This document shows, piece after piece, positions 43,868 to 55,310 of a stretch of DNA of 64,000 bases; the first letter of the stretch is position 1; the number at the start of each line of letters is the position of its first letter. A program made the position numbers and the translations under genes. The notes beneath the pieces are model-generated. The model made no database searches. It saw only the letters and a program-made list of their open reading frames with translations, and had not been told where the DNA came from. This DNA is from Siphonodentalium dalli (taxonomy: Eukaryota > Mollusca > Scaphopoda > Gadilida > Siphonodentaliidae): the NCBI GenBank assembly GCA_032622095.1, contig CP136067.1:59957893-60021892 (forward strand), written 5' to 3'.

Positions 43868-46800
43868 ATGTCAACTGAAGAACATACATTGGCATTTGGC
43901 ACATGGAATGTCACCGGAATATCAGGGAGCAGTAGCTACCTCAATCGGTTATTGGCTGATGAATATATAGATATATTCGGAATTAGTGAGCACTGGCTTC
44001 CCGAACATCAACTGCATTTCCTAGATACAATTAGTAAATCGTACTCGTATTATGCGGTCAGCGACTTCTCGCAGAGACTACCCTTTCAGCGAGGAAGATT
44101 TAAAGGTGGGGATGGCATCTTTTGGCATAAAAAGTATGATAACTGTGTATCTGTCATCCAGTACAACGATGATCGCATTTGTGGAATCCAACTGCAGATC
44201 TCCCCAGATAATTTCATATATGTGTTCCAAGTATATCTTCCATCGACAAATTATTCGACTGAATTCTATGAAGAGTACGTTGAGAAAGTGTCAGATCTGA
44301 TTGTTACATATTCGTCGTTGGGCAATGTCATAGTTATGGGTGATTTCAATGGAAATTTAAGCAAACACGATGCGCGCAATCGCTGTTTCCAAAAAATGTT
44401 GAATAGTCGGGAATATGTTTCTGCAAATAAAACTAATCTTTGCACGGGACAACTTGCAACGTTTGTCCCATCAGGCGATTATGCTGGGACAATCATTGAT
44501 CATATTCTAATACACCAAGATGATATACAGCGTATTCGCCATGTATCTGTTCTAGATGACAATGAGGAAAACACTTCAAACCACAGACCTATTGTCATGA
44601 CACTATCGTATAACTTAACGATCCCTCAGACCAAATCGCTACATGCCACATGGGATTGGAGAAAGTTCATATCAAATGAAATGATGATATCCAACTATCG
44701 ATCATTAATCGAATCATCGCTGCCCGTACTTAATGTTTCGGATACACACAACCTTAACACGTATTACAATGAAACGGTGTCCATCATACAGTCAGCTTCG
44801 GAAGTATATATTCCCAAAAAATCTTTCAATTCACACCTAAAGCCTTACTGGAATTCCTCCTTGAAACTATTACACCGCGAAATGCGCTCATATAGAGGAA
44901 TCTGGTTGTCCGATGGTAGACCTAGGGGTGACACTCATGAGAGTTATGTGAATTATAAAACATCAAAACGTATGTTTAGGAAAGAATTGCGCCGGTGCAA
45001 CTCGAAGTACATGGCCGCACAAAATAATGATCTTGACCAAGCAGCTGAAATGGATCAAGGACTATTCTTTCGAAAATTCAATTCAATTAGATCTAAACAT
45101 AAAGCAGCAACCAGCAACTTATTTGAAGTGAATGGCACCGTAATACGAACACCGCATGAAATAACCGACGCATTTGCAGATTATTATGAAAACCTGTACT
45201 CACCTCTTAGTTCTGACACGTTTGACAACGTACACTATCACGAAGTCAATAATCGAGTGGAGGAACTCCTTGATAGTCCGGTGCACAGTTTGTATGGGTG
45301 ATATCCTTACGTACACAGTGACAATGAAAGAGGTGGTATCTGCACTCAAGTCCGTGAAAATGGGAAAGGCTGCAGGTTCCGATATGTTGTGTTATGAACA
45401 TATTGTATACGGTGGTACTCACCTTTATGCTCACGTAGCTAAACTCTTATCACTTATGCTTGATTACTCATACATACCATCAGAAGCAAAGTTGGGAATT
45501 ATTGTTTCATTGTACAAGGGGGGTGGCAAGCCTAAATCAAAATTCGACAGCTACAGAGCAATCACTCTGCTCCCCGTTTTCTACAAAATTTTTGAAAGAG
45601 TTCTTCTAAACCGAATAGAAAGAAATTTTCCAACTCTTATAAAAACACATCCTCAGCAACATGGTTTTCAGAAAAACATAAGCTGTTTGATGTCATCATA
45701 TATAATTCAAGAAAGCATATTTTACACCTCAGAAAATAATTCTCGTCTCTTTTCATGTTTTCTTGATGTTCACAAAGCATTTGATACCGTCTGGATCAAT
45801 GGCCTCCTGTTTAAATTACATAAACGTGGCGCAAATGGGAAGATTGTAAATATATTTAGTCAATTTCTCCGCGGAGTCTCATGCACTGTACGATACGGAA
45901 ATCTTAATTCTCGCGAAATTACAATAAGTCAGGGTACAAGGCAAGGTGGTACATTGTCTCCCACATTTACGCAATCTATATAGATGATTTACTGAAGGAG
46001 CTTGAGCTGTCAAATTTTGGACTTTTGTTGCATGGAATAAACTGCAGTTCTCCAACTCAGGCAGATGATATGACACTATTTTCACTATCGTCAATTGGCC
46101 TACAGCAACTCTGTAACATATGCAGCAATTACAGCAGAAAGTGGCGTTTTCTGTACAATCAACAAAAATGTAAAGTGATCGTATTTAACGAAAACCCAAG
46201 ACGCATCCATTCTACACGGACATGGCTGTTGAACGAACGCCCAATATCTGAAACGGACACGATAACACATCTAGGAATTCCTTTAAATAAAACTAATTTC
46301 CAAAATGCTCTCACAGAAAGCATTTGCTCAAAATTACGCTCTACTTACTTGATGCTCAGTAATGCTGGCCTATATGCCGGTGGTATAACACCCCAAAGCT
46401 CAATGATAATCTACAAATCTGTTGTATTGTCATGCGGACTCTATAGGTCGGAATTTCTTTGTGATGCTTCTGCGACAAACACGATTAAGCTCGAACGCAT
46501 TCACCGCTTTTGTCTTAAACGTATACAGGGTCTACCTGTGTGCTGTAGGACTGATATAGTACTTAGTTTGCTCGGTACCTACCCACTAGAATCCATAATA
46601 GATGCGCGGAAACTCTCATTGTTTGGAACTCTGTGTCGCTTAACACCCGGTAAAGCATGCAAGAACATTTTTGAAACAAGATTACATCACTATTTCGATT
46701 CAAAATCCAAGAAAATCTCGTTCATTGGCGATGCTATAGCCATCGTAGATAAATATAACCTTACGGATATTGTTAATGAATATATGCGCTCTGGATCCTT

Positions 46801-47332
46801 CCCATCAAAAGAGTTATGGAAATCTCGTGTAAAATCTAATATGCAAATTGTCATCGAGACAGAATGGAACCTGAGAGTGATGTCGGACTTATCATTCAAT
46901 CGCTTCCTGAAAGTTCACCATACTCTCAGCATGTCTAAACTCTGGCGTTTGTGTCGAAAATTCCCACAAAACAAGTGGTCTTACATGACCACAGCACTAG
47001 TAATCAATGCAACAACCTCATTTGAAGAGGGACAATGTCCAATTTGTGAACGTACTTATATTGATAGGGTCAAACACATTCTCATTGATTGTATGACATT
47101 ATCTTCCATACGTAATAACATGTTCTTTGGCTTAATTGACAAATACGGTATACCTTGCTTCATTGCCGTAGACGAACTAACTGACGATGATATGATATCC
47201 CTTCATCTAACGAATGTTACTGGCCACGTACAGAATGTTGCTGATGATATCGATTGCTTACTTAACTACATAGTCAGCTATACGGCACAACTGTGGTTAT
47301 CATTCAACGCCCTTTCAGAGGCGAGCGAATGA
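43868..47332 (+). pseudogene. LINE ORF2: APE endonuclease and reverse transcriptase, two frameshifts
   Basis: Frame 1 (43868-45301) encodes the endonuclease with FGTWNVTG, ISEHWL, VMGDFNGN (about residue 156), IIDHIL and SNHRPI. A change in the G run at 45297-45299 moves the RT into a second frame (to 45983), which has SYRAITLLPVFYKIFERVL, HGFQKN and the catalytic FLDVHKAFDTVW. A second change near 45957-45970 returns to the first frame (to 47332), which carries the catalytic Asp pair as TQADDMTLFS (46052-46081), with Gln where Tyr or Phe is usual, and a C-x2-C-x9-H-x4-C knuckle near 47037-47095. All domains are present, but the copy cannot make a full protein unless frames are shifted or the calls are sequencing errors. 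Confidence 0.85.
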
Positions 47333-47566
47333 GAACTATTCAACATGACGACACCCCGAATAGCAAGATGCATTGAAACCACCGGGAAAAATTATATCAA
47401 GTGGGTGCAAACTCGAAGTCGACATTTCTTATGAAATATATGCATCAATGTACATGTATGAGACGTCTCATATTGCAGCTACTGCGCACTTTCGTTGTCA
47501 CTGTGTGTGCGTCAACACCTATAAAATATCATATTTGGTGTATTAATACCCCTATATTTACCCCAT

Positions 47567-47995
47567 CATGCCGTTGATCATCATCAACACTGTCACCATC
47601 ATCATAATCACCACCACCACCGTCATCATTAGAATCACCACCACCATCATAATCATCTTCATCGTTGTCATTATCATCATCACCATCACCACCACCAACC
47701 CACCATCAAAATCTTCATAATTGTCACCAGCACAGTCATCATAATCGTTATCATGATTTGTCATCGTCATCTTCAACATCACCATCATCACCATAATCAT
47801 CATCGTCATCATCACCGAACCTCATGATCATCATCATATTCAACATCATCGTCGTCGTCATCATCATCTTCTTCATTAACATCATCATTATCGTCATGAT
47901 CTTCGTCATCAACATCATCATCATCATCGTAATCGTCATCAGCATCAACATCATCATCTTCACCATCATCATAATCATGTCCTCATCAGTGTATA
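47567..47995. repeat. Long imperfect (ATC)n microsatellite in the LINE 3' UTR
   Basis: About 430 bp of CAT/ATC trinucleotide repeats with interruptions. It lies about 235 bp after the ORF2 stop and before the AATAAA. Methionine- or isoleucine-rich frames on both strands are artefacts. Confidence 0.9.
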
Positions 47996-48127
47996 TCCAC
48001 AATTGTACATAATTATAGTTACTTCTTTATTCGCATTGTGTTTTGTCAACTTGAGATAATATGTGTTATATGTTAAATTCTTTATAAAAATCTTCATCGT
48101 TTTGGAGGAAATAAAGATATAATAATA

Positions 48128-48203
48128 ATAATATACAAAATAACCAATGAGATCGAACATATGATTATGGGCGGCCATTCGGTCGGAAATTACATGAAAT
48201 ATA
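48128..48203 (+). repeat. 3' copy of the 76 bp target-site duplication
   Basis: Identical to 41077-41152; follows the short ATA repeat that ends the LINE. Confidence 0.9.
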
Positions 48204-48429
48204 AGTTAATGGTGGTTTGTGATAACCAATAGTCTCCATTTCCAAACCAATAATCGTTCTTGGATTCAATAAGAGACAATTCCGTTTTAATAGATATAGA
48301 TTCATAATCAATGTTGACCGATGCAGAATTAATTATCTATTTTAATTTAATAGTATTCATTGTTCAACTAATATCTAATAACAGACAATTAGTACAGCTA
48401 TCGCATATTCAATAAACGTACGTTCCGTT

Positions 48430-48810
48430 GAATTGTCAACATGCAGTTGGAAATTTTCCAAGCATATGAGGTGCTACGTTGGAAATTTTCAACAGTTGGA
48501 AAGCTTGATGTACCAGGTTTTTTTTAACTCAAGCGAAGTGAGGGGTGCACCTGAAATTCAGGACTTGGAAATTTCGGCATGGTCCAAGGGCGGGGGGGGG
48601 GTTGGAATTCCACGCTGTATACACACAAACTGAGTCCCAGTAGCCGCGTCCCTGGAACGATCAAAACCAATTTCAACTTATTTTTGGTTTAAAATTTCCA
48701 AAGAATCAGGCTGTGTCAGATCGAATTGCATGACATTTCCAACTTTGAACTGTGAACAGTTGGGAATGAGACCACCACACCGCTATCGCCATGTCCGTGC
48801 AAGGGTTGTA
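48430..48810. repeat. Repeat with TTGGAAATTTTC motifs (composite-family relative)
   Basis: Contains GTTGGAAATTTTC twice, GGAAATTTCGG, GCGTCCCTGG, CTGTGTCAGATCGAAT and CCATGTCCGTG. These blocks are shared with the composite repeats at 3.9, 6.2 and 27.2 kb but strongly rearranged. It includes a G10 run at 48592-48601. Confidence 0.5.
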
Positions 48811-48937
48811 GCATTCAAGTAACATTAGATCGTGCAATTTACATCTAACTATCAATACTCGCATATTTTGATTGTTATAAATAAAAGAACATACCTTTTT
48901 ATAACTAGTTTTCTATTTGGATTCAACGCACATGTGG

Positions 48938-49000
48938 GCGACGACTCATAACAACAGGGGTGGTACGGTTCATAACAACAGGGGTGGTACGGTTCATAAA
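48938..49000 (+). repeat. Short tandem duplication
   Basis: CATAACAACAGGGGTGGTAC followed by GGTT is repeated twice head-to-tail (27 bp period), with a third partial start. Confidence 0.85.
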
Positions 49001-49261
49001 ACTGATTGCGGAGTGAGTTCTGATCACTGATTAGCTGGGTATCCTTGGATTATATTGACGTGTCAACGATACAGGCCAAGTAAAATTAAATATTTGATGC
49101 GACTTTGTTCAATTAAAGATGATCTATATCTTCCGGCCAAAATTACAACAAGAACAATTTCTTTTATAAATCCCAATTTCAATTAGACTATACAAACAGC
49201 CATCTTGTGAATAAAATACAGATACAACTGAACATTTGGCAGGCCTATATTATTGGTCGTA

Positions 49262-49293
<32 letters not shown>
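49262..49293. repeat. (TAG)n microsatellite tail
   Basis: About ten TAG units. Simple-repeat tails are usual at the 3' ends of CR1/L2-type LINEs. Confidence 0.9.
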
Positions 49294-49729
49294 TTTATTT
49301 GTACAATATATAGATATTTGTAACAATACAATATACAAAAGTGAACATAGGTATATTGTACAGGAGCGGCATGGCCAAAATGGGCCGTCTTCCTGCCGCC
49401 CCTATATATAGCTGTAATTTAAGTCATAAAACGACAACGAGAAATGGAATGGTATTTTGAAATAACGGAATGGTGTATCCAAACTTATTGCACACATGAC
49501 GGTTTACCATGGACTGGGCTTAGTATTACTTTATCATAGGTACAGAGTCTGGCTGAAGTATTATTCCTTTGGAATGGAACAGAGCAAGTGTCTTTCAATG
49601 TTTCTTTTCATTTTGATCGTACTCATCTAGTTGTAAAGACTAATTTTGCGTTCTTCCAGCCAAAATGTAAGGTGAACATACCTGGCTTTTTCAATAGCAA
49701 GTTTAATGGTGGGGCTCATGTCGTGCAGT

Positions 49730-52700
49730 TTATGTATCTGTGCAATCTCGACAAAATGAATTCTTACATTTAATTTGTGACGAGTATCGCGATATGTAAC
49801 TTTTTGTCAGTACATTTTTAAATCTATTTCGAAAGATTATGTTCTTGTTATTTTTATCCAATGAGTTCCATATGTTAGGGAATGTGTGCTTTGGTAACAC
49901 AGAACTAAAAGCAGTTCTAGGAGTCGATGCTTTTAGACTGCCTGCTTGTCGGGTATTAGCAGTTGTATAATCAAATGATTCATTGAAAGATTTGGGAAGA
50001 TTTCCTCTTTTCCAGTCAAAAATAAATGTCGCAGCTTGTAGTTGATATAAGTCGTGGAATTTCAAAATATGTTCATGCAGAAAAATGGGTTCTGTGTGAC
50101 TTCTATATGATTTATTGGATATTATTCTGATTGCCCTTTTCTGTTGTTTAAAGATAGTGCCTCCTGTATCGGCATGACCCCAAATTGACAAACCATAGAT
50201 GAGATGACTGTGGATCAAAGAGAAGTATAGTGTTTTCAGGCAGTTCTTGGGTAGCATTCGCTTTACCTTATTTATGGAATATAATGCATTGGATATTGTT
50301 TTACTTAGCATAGATATGTGATGTTTAAAGGTGAGATTCTCATCAATTATAATACCAAGGAATTTTAGAGATTGTTCAGATCTTACATTGCCTACTCGCG
50401 TTAAGGGCTTGTCGTTCAATTTTATTTTAAGATTATTCCATTTGAAATCATTACTAGTGGGATGTAATAACATGTATTTACTTTTTGATGCATTAATTGC
50501 TAATTTGTTGCTACAACACCAACGATGGATTTTGATCAATTCCGAATTAACTTGCTTTTCAATTTTCCGATAGTTGTGGCCGGATATATGAAGAGTCGTG
50601 TCATCTGCAAAAGAGAGGAGATTTAAGCTTGTGCTATTGGGCATATCATTGACATATATAAGAAATAGAATGGGTCCTAGTATAGATCCTTGAGGCATAC
50701 CACAGGTGATATTGAGTAAGTTTGATTTTTTATTTTCGATTTCAACATATTGTTGCCTCCCCATTAAATAGCTTTTGAACCAAGTTTTTGTAATTCCTCT
50801 AATACCATAGTGGTCAAGTTTTTGGAGAAGTATCTCATGGCTAATCGTGTCAAATGCTTTGGATAAGTCGATAAAAATTGCTAAAGTCGAATCTCTTGTC
50901 TTTTTGTTGTTGTTTTCAGCAACATGATTTAACAGATGAATTAAGGGGTGTGTTGTCGAGTGATTTTCTCTGAAGCCAAATTGTTTGTTATGTAGTATAT
51001 CAAATTTTTTTAAGAAAGAATTTAGACGTTTATGCATAAGTTTTTCAATTATTTTCGAGAAAACTGGCAAGATGCTGATTGGTCTATAGTTTTCGATATT
51101 ATCGCGCATATTATTTTTATATATTGGAACAACTCTATAAATTTTCATTTTCGTCGGCACTGTTCCTTCTTTGAATGATAAGTTTATGATGTGTGTAAGT
51201 GCGTAGGCCGTTTCGTTTATAGTAAGTTTCATCAGCTTCATAGATATGTTTGAATAATCGACGCATTGTTTATTGGAGAACTTAGAACATGTTGATACAA
51301 TTTCAGCCGTTGATGTTTCGGAGAGAAAGAAGTTTTTTTGATTTTTTTCTTTCATATAATTAAGGGGATGTATGTTCTGAATTTGTTCAACTTTGGCAGC
51401 AGTATTCTGACCTATTGTGGCGAAGTATTCGTTGAATGATTGTGCAATTGCAGCCGGATCTGAATATGTTTTATTTTGATAATTTACATTTTTTGGAAGT
51501 TTGTGTGGAGAAGATGACATTTTAAGTGCGTCTTTTAAAATGGTCCATGTTCGCTTCATGTTGTTTTTGCTTTTGTTAAGTCTTGATTTGTAGTAATCAT
51601 TTTTGCACTTTCTTTTCACTTGGTTGAATATTTTGCAAAAGGCTTTGTATTTGTCTATATTTTCTTTTGTTGGATAAGAAAGTTTTTTTGTGAATAGTTT
51701 ATTTTTATTTAGAGAAGATTGCAATAAGCCGTTTGTCATCCATGATTCTCTTTTGATATATTTTCCCCTTTGGTCGGGGTATTTAATTGGGAATGCTTGT
51801 TCATATGCTGCAATATATTGATCAATAAAGTTATCGTAGGCTTGTTCTGCAGTCGAGCAACTAAAAACAGAGTCAAATGATAGGTGGCTCAAAATATATC
51901 TGAATTTTGACATGTTTTTCTCATTAATGACCCGAATTGGTGTTTGTGGCTCACTTTTAATATTATTTTGAGTAAGTTCATGTTCAATATAAAATGTTGC
52001 AAAATGGTCAGAAACATCTGATAATATGATTCCACAGTCATATTTCCGTTTTGAGTTTGTATGAATGTGGTCTATTATGGTAGCTGAGAAATCTGTTACT
52101 CGGGTTGGCTTTGTAATCACAGGGAGATAACCGCGTTCAAATACGTTGTCTACAAATTCGTTGGTTTTTGAATGATTGTTGGAGTTCAGTAGATCTATAT
52201 TAAAATCTCCAATTAAGTAAGATTTCGTGTGAGATTTATTGAGTTTTTCCATTATGCCATCTATTTGAGATATGAATTCATCGATATTTGCCATAGGAGC
52301 TGTGTTGGGTCGGTATATTGATCCTATAACATATGCATTTCTTTGATTTGGGTTTATTTCAACAAACAACGTTTCAATTACGTGAGGAATAAATACCGAT
52401 AAGTCAGGTCTGTGTTGGAATGTTAGGTCATTTTTTATGAATAGCCCAACACCTCCCCTTCCATCGTCTTGATCTGGGCGCGTTGAATATTCAAACGGCT
52501 GATAACCGGGTAATGAATAGGTTTCTTTTATCCTGAAAATCTCGGATAGTGCGATTACGTCGAAAGAATTATTTTCATTTTGCATATCACATAACAAATT
52601 TCTTAAGTTATCCCAATTAGCGTTCATGCTTCTACAATTAAGGCCCATCAATGAGGTGCTTTTATGAGATTTTGTTAATTTATTCCGATATTCTGAGGGT

Positions 52701-52843
52701 GCGTAATAGTTACATGAATGATCAATAAGCTCGTATGGGTTGATGTCCGATTCACAGTCATCTCTATCATTAATGTTTGTAAAGTCATATTTTTTATTTG
52801 CCTGGAGTTCACCGAGGTTTATTTCACCTGTCATAGTATTCAC
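49730..52843 (-). CDS. LINE ORF2 protein: APE endonuclease plus reverse transcriptase (intact)
   Basis: A 1037-codon uninterrupted ORF. The endonuclease spans about residues 65-300, with GLNCRSMNANWDNL, IALSEIF, GDFNIDLL (about 211), IIDHIHTN and SDHFATF (about 280). The reverse transcriptase spans about 480-780, with NYRPISILPVFSKIIEKL, QFGFRENHSTTH, catalytic IFIDLSKAFDTISH (about 655), GMPQGSILGPILFLIYVNDM, and the catalytic Asp pair in SFADDTTLHISG (about 745). A C-terminal region has LIYGLSIWGHA and QKRAIRIIS, typical of CR1/Jockey-group proteins. It nicks target DNA and reverse-transcribes the element's RNA. All expected catalytic residues visible by eye are present, so the protein could be active. 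Clade (CR1, L2 or Daphne-like) is not certain. Confidence 0.9.
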   Translation of the reverse strand: MNTMTGEINLGELQANKKYDFTNINDRDDCESDINPYELIDHSCNYYAPSEYRNKLTKSHKSTSLMGLNCRSMNANWDNLRNLLCDMQNENNSFDVIALSEIFRIKETYSLPGYQPFEYSTRPDQDDGRGGVGLFIKNDLTFQHRPDLSVFIPHVIETLFVEINPNQRNAYVIGSIYRPNTAPMANIDEFISQIDGIMEKLNKSHTKSYLIGDFNIDLLNSNNHSKTNEFVDNVFERGYLPVITKPTRVTDFSATIIDHIHTNSKRKYDCGIILSDVSDHFATFYIEHELTQNNIKSEPQTPIRVINEKNMSKFRYILSHLSFDSVFSCSTAEQAYDNFIDQYIAAYEQAFPIKYPDQRGKYIKRESWMTNGLLQSSLNKNKLFTKKLSYPTKENIDKYKAFCKIFNQVKRKCKNDYYKSRLNKSKNNMKRTWTILKDALKMSSSPHKLPKNVNYQNKTYSDPAAIAQSFNEYFATIGQNTAAKVEQIQNIHPLNYMKEKNQKNFFLSETSTAEIVSTCSKFSNKQCVDYSNISMKLMKLTINETAYALTHIINLSFKEGTVPTKMKIYRVVPIYKNNMRDNIENYRPISILPVFSKIIEKLMHKRLNSFLKKFDILHNKQFGFRENHSTTHPLIHLLNHVAENNNKKTRDSTLAIFIDLSKAFDTISHEILLQKLDHYGIRGITKTWFKSYLMGRQQYVEIENKKSNLLNITCGMPQGSILGPILFLIYVNDMPNSTSLNLLSFADDTTLHISGHNYRKIEKQVNSELIKIHRWCCSNKLAINASKSKYMLLHPTSNDFKWNNLKIKLNDKPLTRVGNVRSEQSLKFLGIIIDENLTFKHHISMLSKTISNALYSINKVKRMLPKNCLKTLYFSLIHSHLIYGLSIWGHADTGGTIFKQQKRAIRIISNKSYRSHTEPIFLHEHILKFHDLYQLQAATFIFDWKRGNLPKSFNESFDYTTANTRQAGSLKASTPRTAFSSVLPKHTFPNIWNSLDKNNKNIIFRNRFKNVLTKSYISRYSSQIKCKNSFCRDCTDT

Positions 52844-52850
52844 TATTTAG

Positions 52851-53689
52851 TTTTTTTGTGTCACATCTATAGCCCAAAGGTATAAAACGATGTCCTTTTT
52901 GTGCATGCCAGTTAATTGATTTGAACAAAATATAATATTGATAGTTTGGATACCCATTCACGCCTCTTTCTAATATTTCTAATATATACATAACACAAAA
53001 ATAAATAGCATAAATGTGAGTATTTGCTGGTGGGAAGCATTCCATTCATTTGGTCCATTGTATTCAAACAAAATTCCATATCAAATCCGCAAGTGATTTT
53101 ATACTAAGTATAGTATGTACGAATTTTGATTGACCGAGGACTACACTGTGGTTGAGATTAGAAGCAGGTCATTTGAAAACATGCGTTCTTGTTACTGGTC
53201 TTTGTGTATACTTATATACATGTGTGGAAATATATATATATATATCTATTTTTCTATTCATTACGAAACTATAAGGAATATGCAATTCGAAACTAAAAGG
53301 AGTTCAGTAAATGGTCATACAAATGGCTAATTCTTCCCAGAATACAATGTAACATTAAATATACAATACAAAAGCAATACAATACAATATTATGTAACAA
53401 AGAGAAGAATTATTGTATTATAATAACAACAAGGCACATACATTGTTCACGGCATATAAGCCACCCCGGTCAAGCTGTACGTCAGAAGCACCGCGACGCC
53501 AGAAGAAATGCGCCTCAATTCCATTTAACGGAAGGACGGAAGGTCGGACGAATAAAGACCATTGATTTTTAGATTAGAAAAATGTTAGTGATGGACGTAC
53601 ATGCATCTTATCACTACATGAGTAATTATGTAAATTGTTGTTCTGAAAACATCCTTACTAGATACAAGTGTACATATGACTAGATAAAA
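52851..53689. other. Intergenic stretch, nothing recognised
   Basis: AT-rich with a short TATATA run near 53231. No gene recognised. Confidence 0.3.
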
Positions 53690-55310
53690 GGCCGTCCTGA
53701 CACAGTGTCCCCGAAAAAGTGGCTTCATTTGGGGCATCATCTTTTCTGAGAAAAAAAATAACAAAGACCCTAAATCCGACACTAAATTTCAGAATAAAAT
53801 GGGTGGATCTTACCCATATTCGAACTTTATGTGTATATAGAGCTGATGAAATCATATGCCAAATTTGATTCAGATAAAGTTATCATTCGTAAACAGAAAT
53901 TAACAGGATTCTAAATCCTAAAAAGGCCATAACTCTTAAAGAAAACTGGGCAGAGCAAACCCATATTCGACCCTGACCTGTAGATTGGGCTAATAAACTA
54001 TCATACTAAATTTGATTCAGATATGATCACAACAAACTAATGTTATCATCCGGAAACCAGAAATTGACAAAATGCTAATTCGAATAAAAGGTCGGTAGAC
54101 GTCATGTCCGCCTCTAAGCGTCCGCTTGATATGACCGTTGTTTGCGCATAAAAACCCGTCTTTAGTGCTAGTAAACATACATACCAAATTTAATTTCATT
54201 CAGTAAACATTTACTAAAGTTATCATCCGGAGACCCCAAAAGTCAAAAAGGGACATAACTCTGGTGAAAATTGGCGGGCGGAAACCGAATTCGAATTTTA
54301 CCTGTGTTTTGCTGGGAGAAAGACACATACCAAATTTGGTTTAAATCTGATTAACTCTACTAAAGTTATCATCCGGACACCAACTTTTGGGGTTTTATAT
54401 GTCGGGTCGGCGGACAAAAAAGGGCCATAACTCTCGCAAAAATTATCGGATTAAACCGACATTCGATCTTGAGCTGTATTTTGATATAAGTAATCCACAC
54501 AAAAACGGGTTTTGCATATAAACAATCCAAAATCAAGTTATCATCCGGAAACCAAAAAACAGAAGAAAAACAGAATTTTCTAAGTAAAAAAAGTGGCATA
54601 ACTCTGGTGAAAATTGGCGGACGGAACCAGAATTCGAACTTGACCTGTCTTTTCTGCTAGTAAACCCACATACCAAATTTAATTTAAATTGGTTCACTCT
54701 AATTAGAGTTATCATCCGGAAACCTCGCACGGACGCACGTACGGACGCACGCACGGACGTGCTGATTATAATAGTCCTCCGAACCCGTTGGGTCGGCGGA
54801 CAAAAAATGGCCATAGCTCTAGCAAAAAATAGGCAGATTGTACCATATTCTAACTTGACCTGTATTTCGAGCTAATAACTGCACATTCCAAATCTTATTC
54901 AAGATATGATCACAAAACTGAAAATTATCATCCGGAAACCAGAAATTGACAGGATTTCAAATCGAAAAAGGGCAACAACTCTCGCAAAAATGGGCGGAGC
55001 AAACCCCTATGCGAACTTGATCTGTATATAGTACTGATAAACGCACATACCAAATTTGGTTCAGATATGATCACACAAACTGAATATATCATCCGGAAAC
55101 CAGAAAATTACTAGATTCTAAGTCGAAAAAGGGCCATAACTCTCGCAAAAATGTGCGGAGCAAACTCATATTCGAACTTGACCTGTATTTTTGTCTGATT
55201 AATTCATCTATGAAATTTGCTTTTGATTTAATTACCGAAACTAAAGTTATCATCCGGAAACCATTTCTGGACGCATGCACACGCACGGACGGACGGACGG
55301 ACACTGGCTA
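53690..55310 (-). repeat. Tandem array of ~180 bp units ending in ACGG runs
   Basis: Repeated blocks are ACATACCAAATTTGGTT, TTATCATCCGGAAACCA, GGGCCATAACTCTCGCAAAA and TTCGAACTTGACCTGTAT, spaced about 150-200 bp. CGCACGGACG-type tetranucleotide runs occur at 54725-54760 and 55265-55300. Similar arrays are, to my knowledge, common in mollusc and other marine invertebrate genomes. Frames on both strands are shadows of the repeat. Confidence 0.85.

Larger units (their letters stand above)
41153..48127 (+). mobile_element. Nearly complete LINE with SGNH-domain ORF1
   Basis: A 6,975 bp non-LTR retrotransposon between identical 76 bp duplications. Order: ORF1 (coiled coil, SGNH, RRM-like), a 154 bp gap, ORF2 (APE endonuclease, RT, zinc knuckle), a 3' UTR with a long ATC-repeat, an AATAAA at 48110-48115 and a short ATA tail. 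SGNH-type esterase domains in ORF1 are known from CR1/L2-group LINEs. ORF2 has two frameshifts. Identical duplications imply recent insertion. The 5' end leaves at most 47 bp before the first in-element Met, so the copy may be slightly 5'-truncated. Confidence 0.85.
49262..52850 (-). mobile_element. CR1/L2-group LINE with intact ORF2
   Basis: The minus-strand element's 3' terminus is marked by a TAG microsatellite at 49262-49293. A ~440 bp 3' UTR leads from it to the ORF2 stop at 49730. The ORF starts at 52843; I see no ORF1 between 52844 and 53690, so the copy is either 5'-truncated or lacks a recognisable ORF1. The 5' boundary and a target-site duplication were not resolved. Confidence 0.8.

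Noticed and set aside
47558-48012. Met/Asp-rich and Ile/Val-rich frames on both strands
   Set aside because: Translations of the ATC microsatellite, not genes.
54000-55300. Frames with repeated FRMITL-type peptides on the minus strand
   Set aside because: They recur with the tandem unit, in different frames, so they are repeat shadows.
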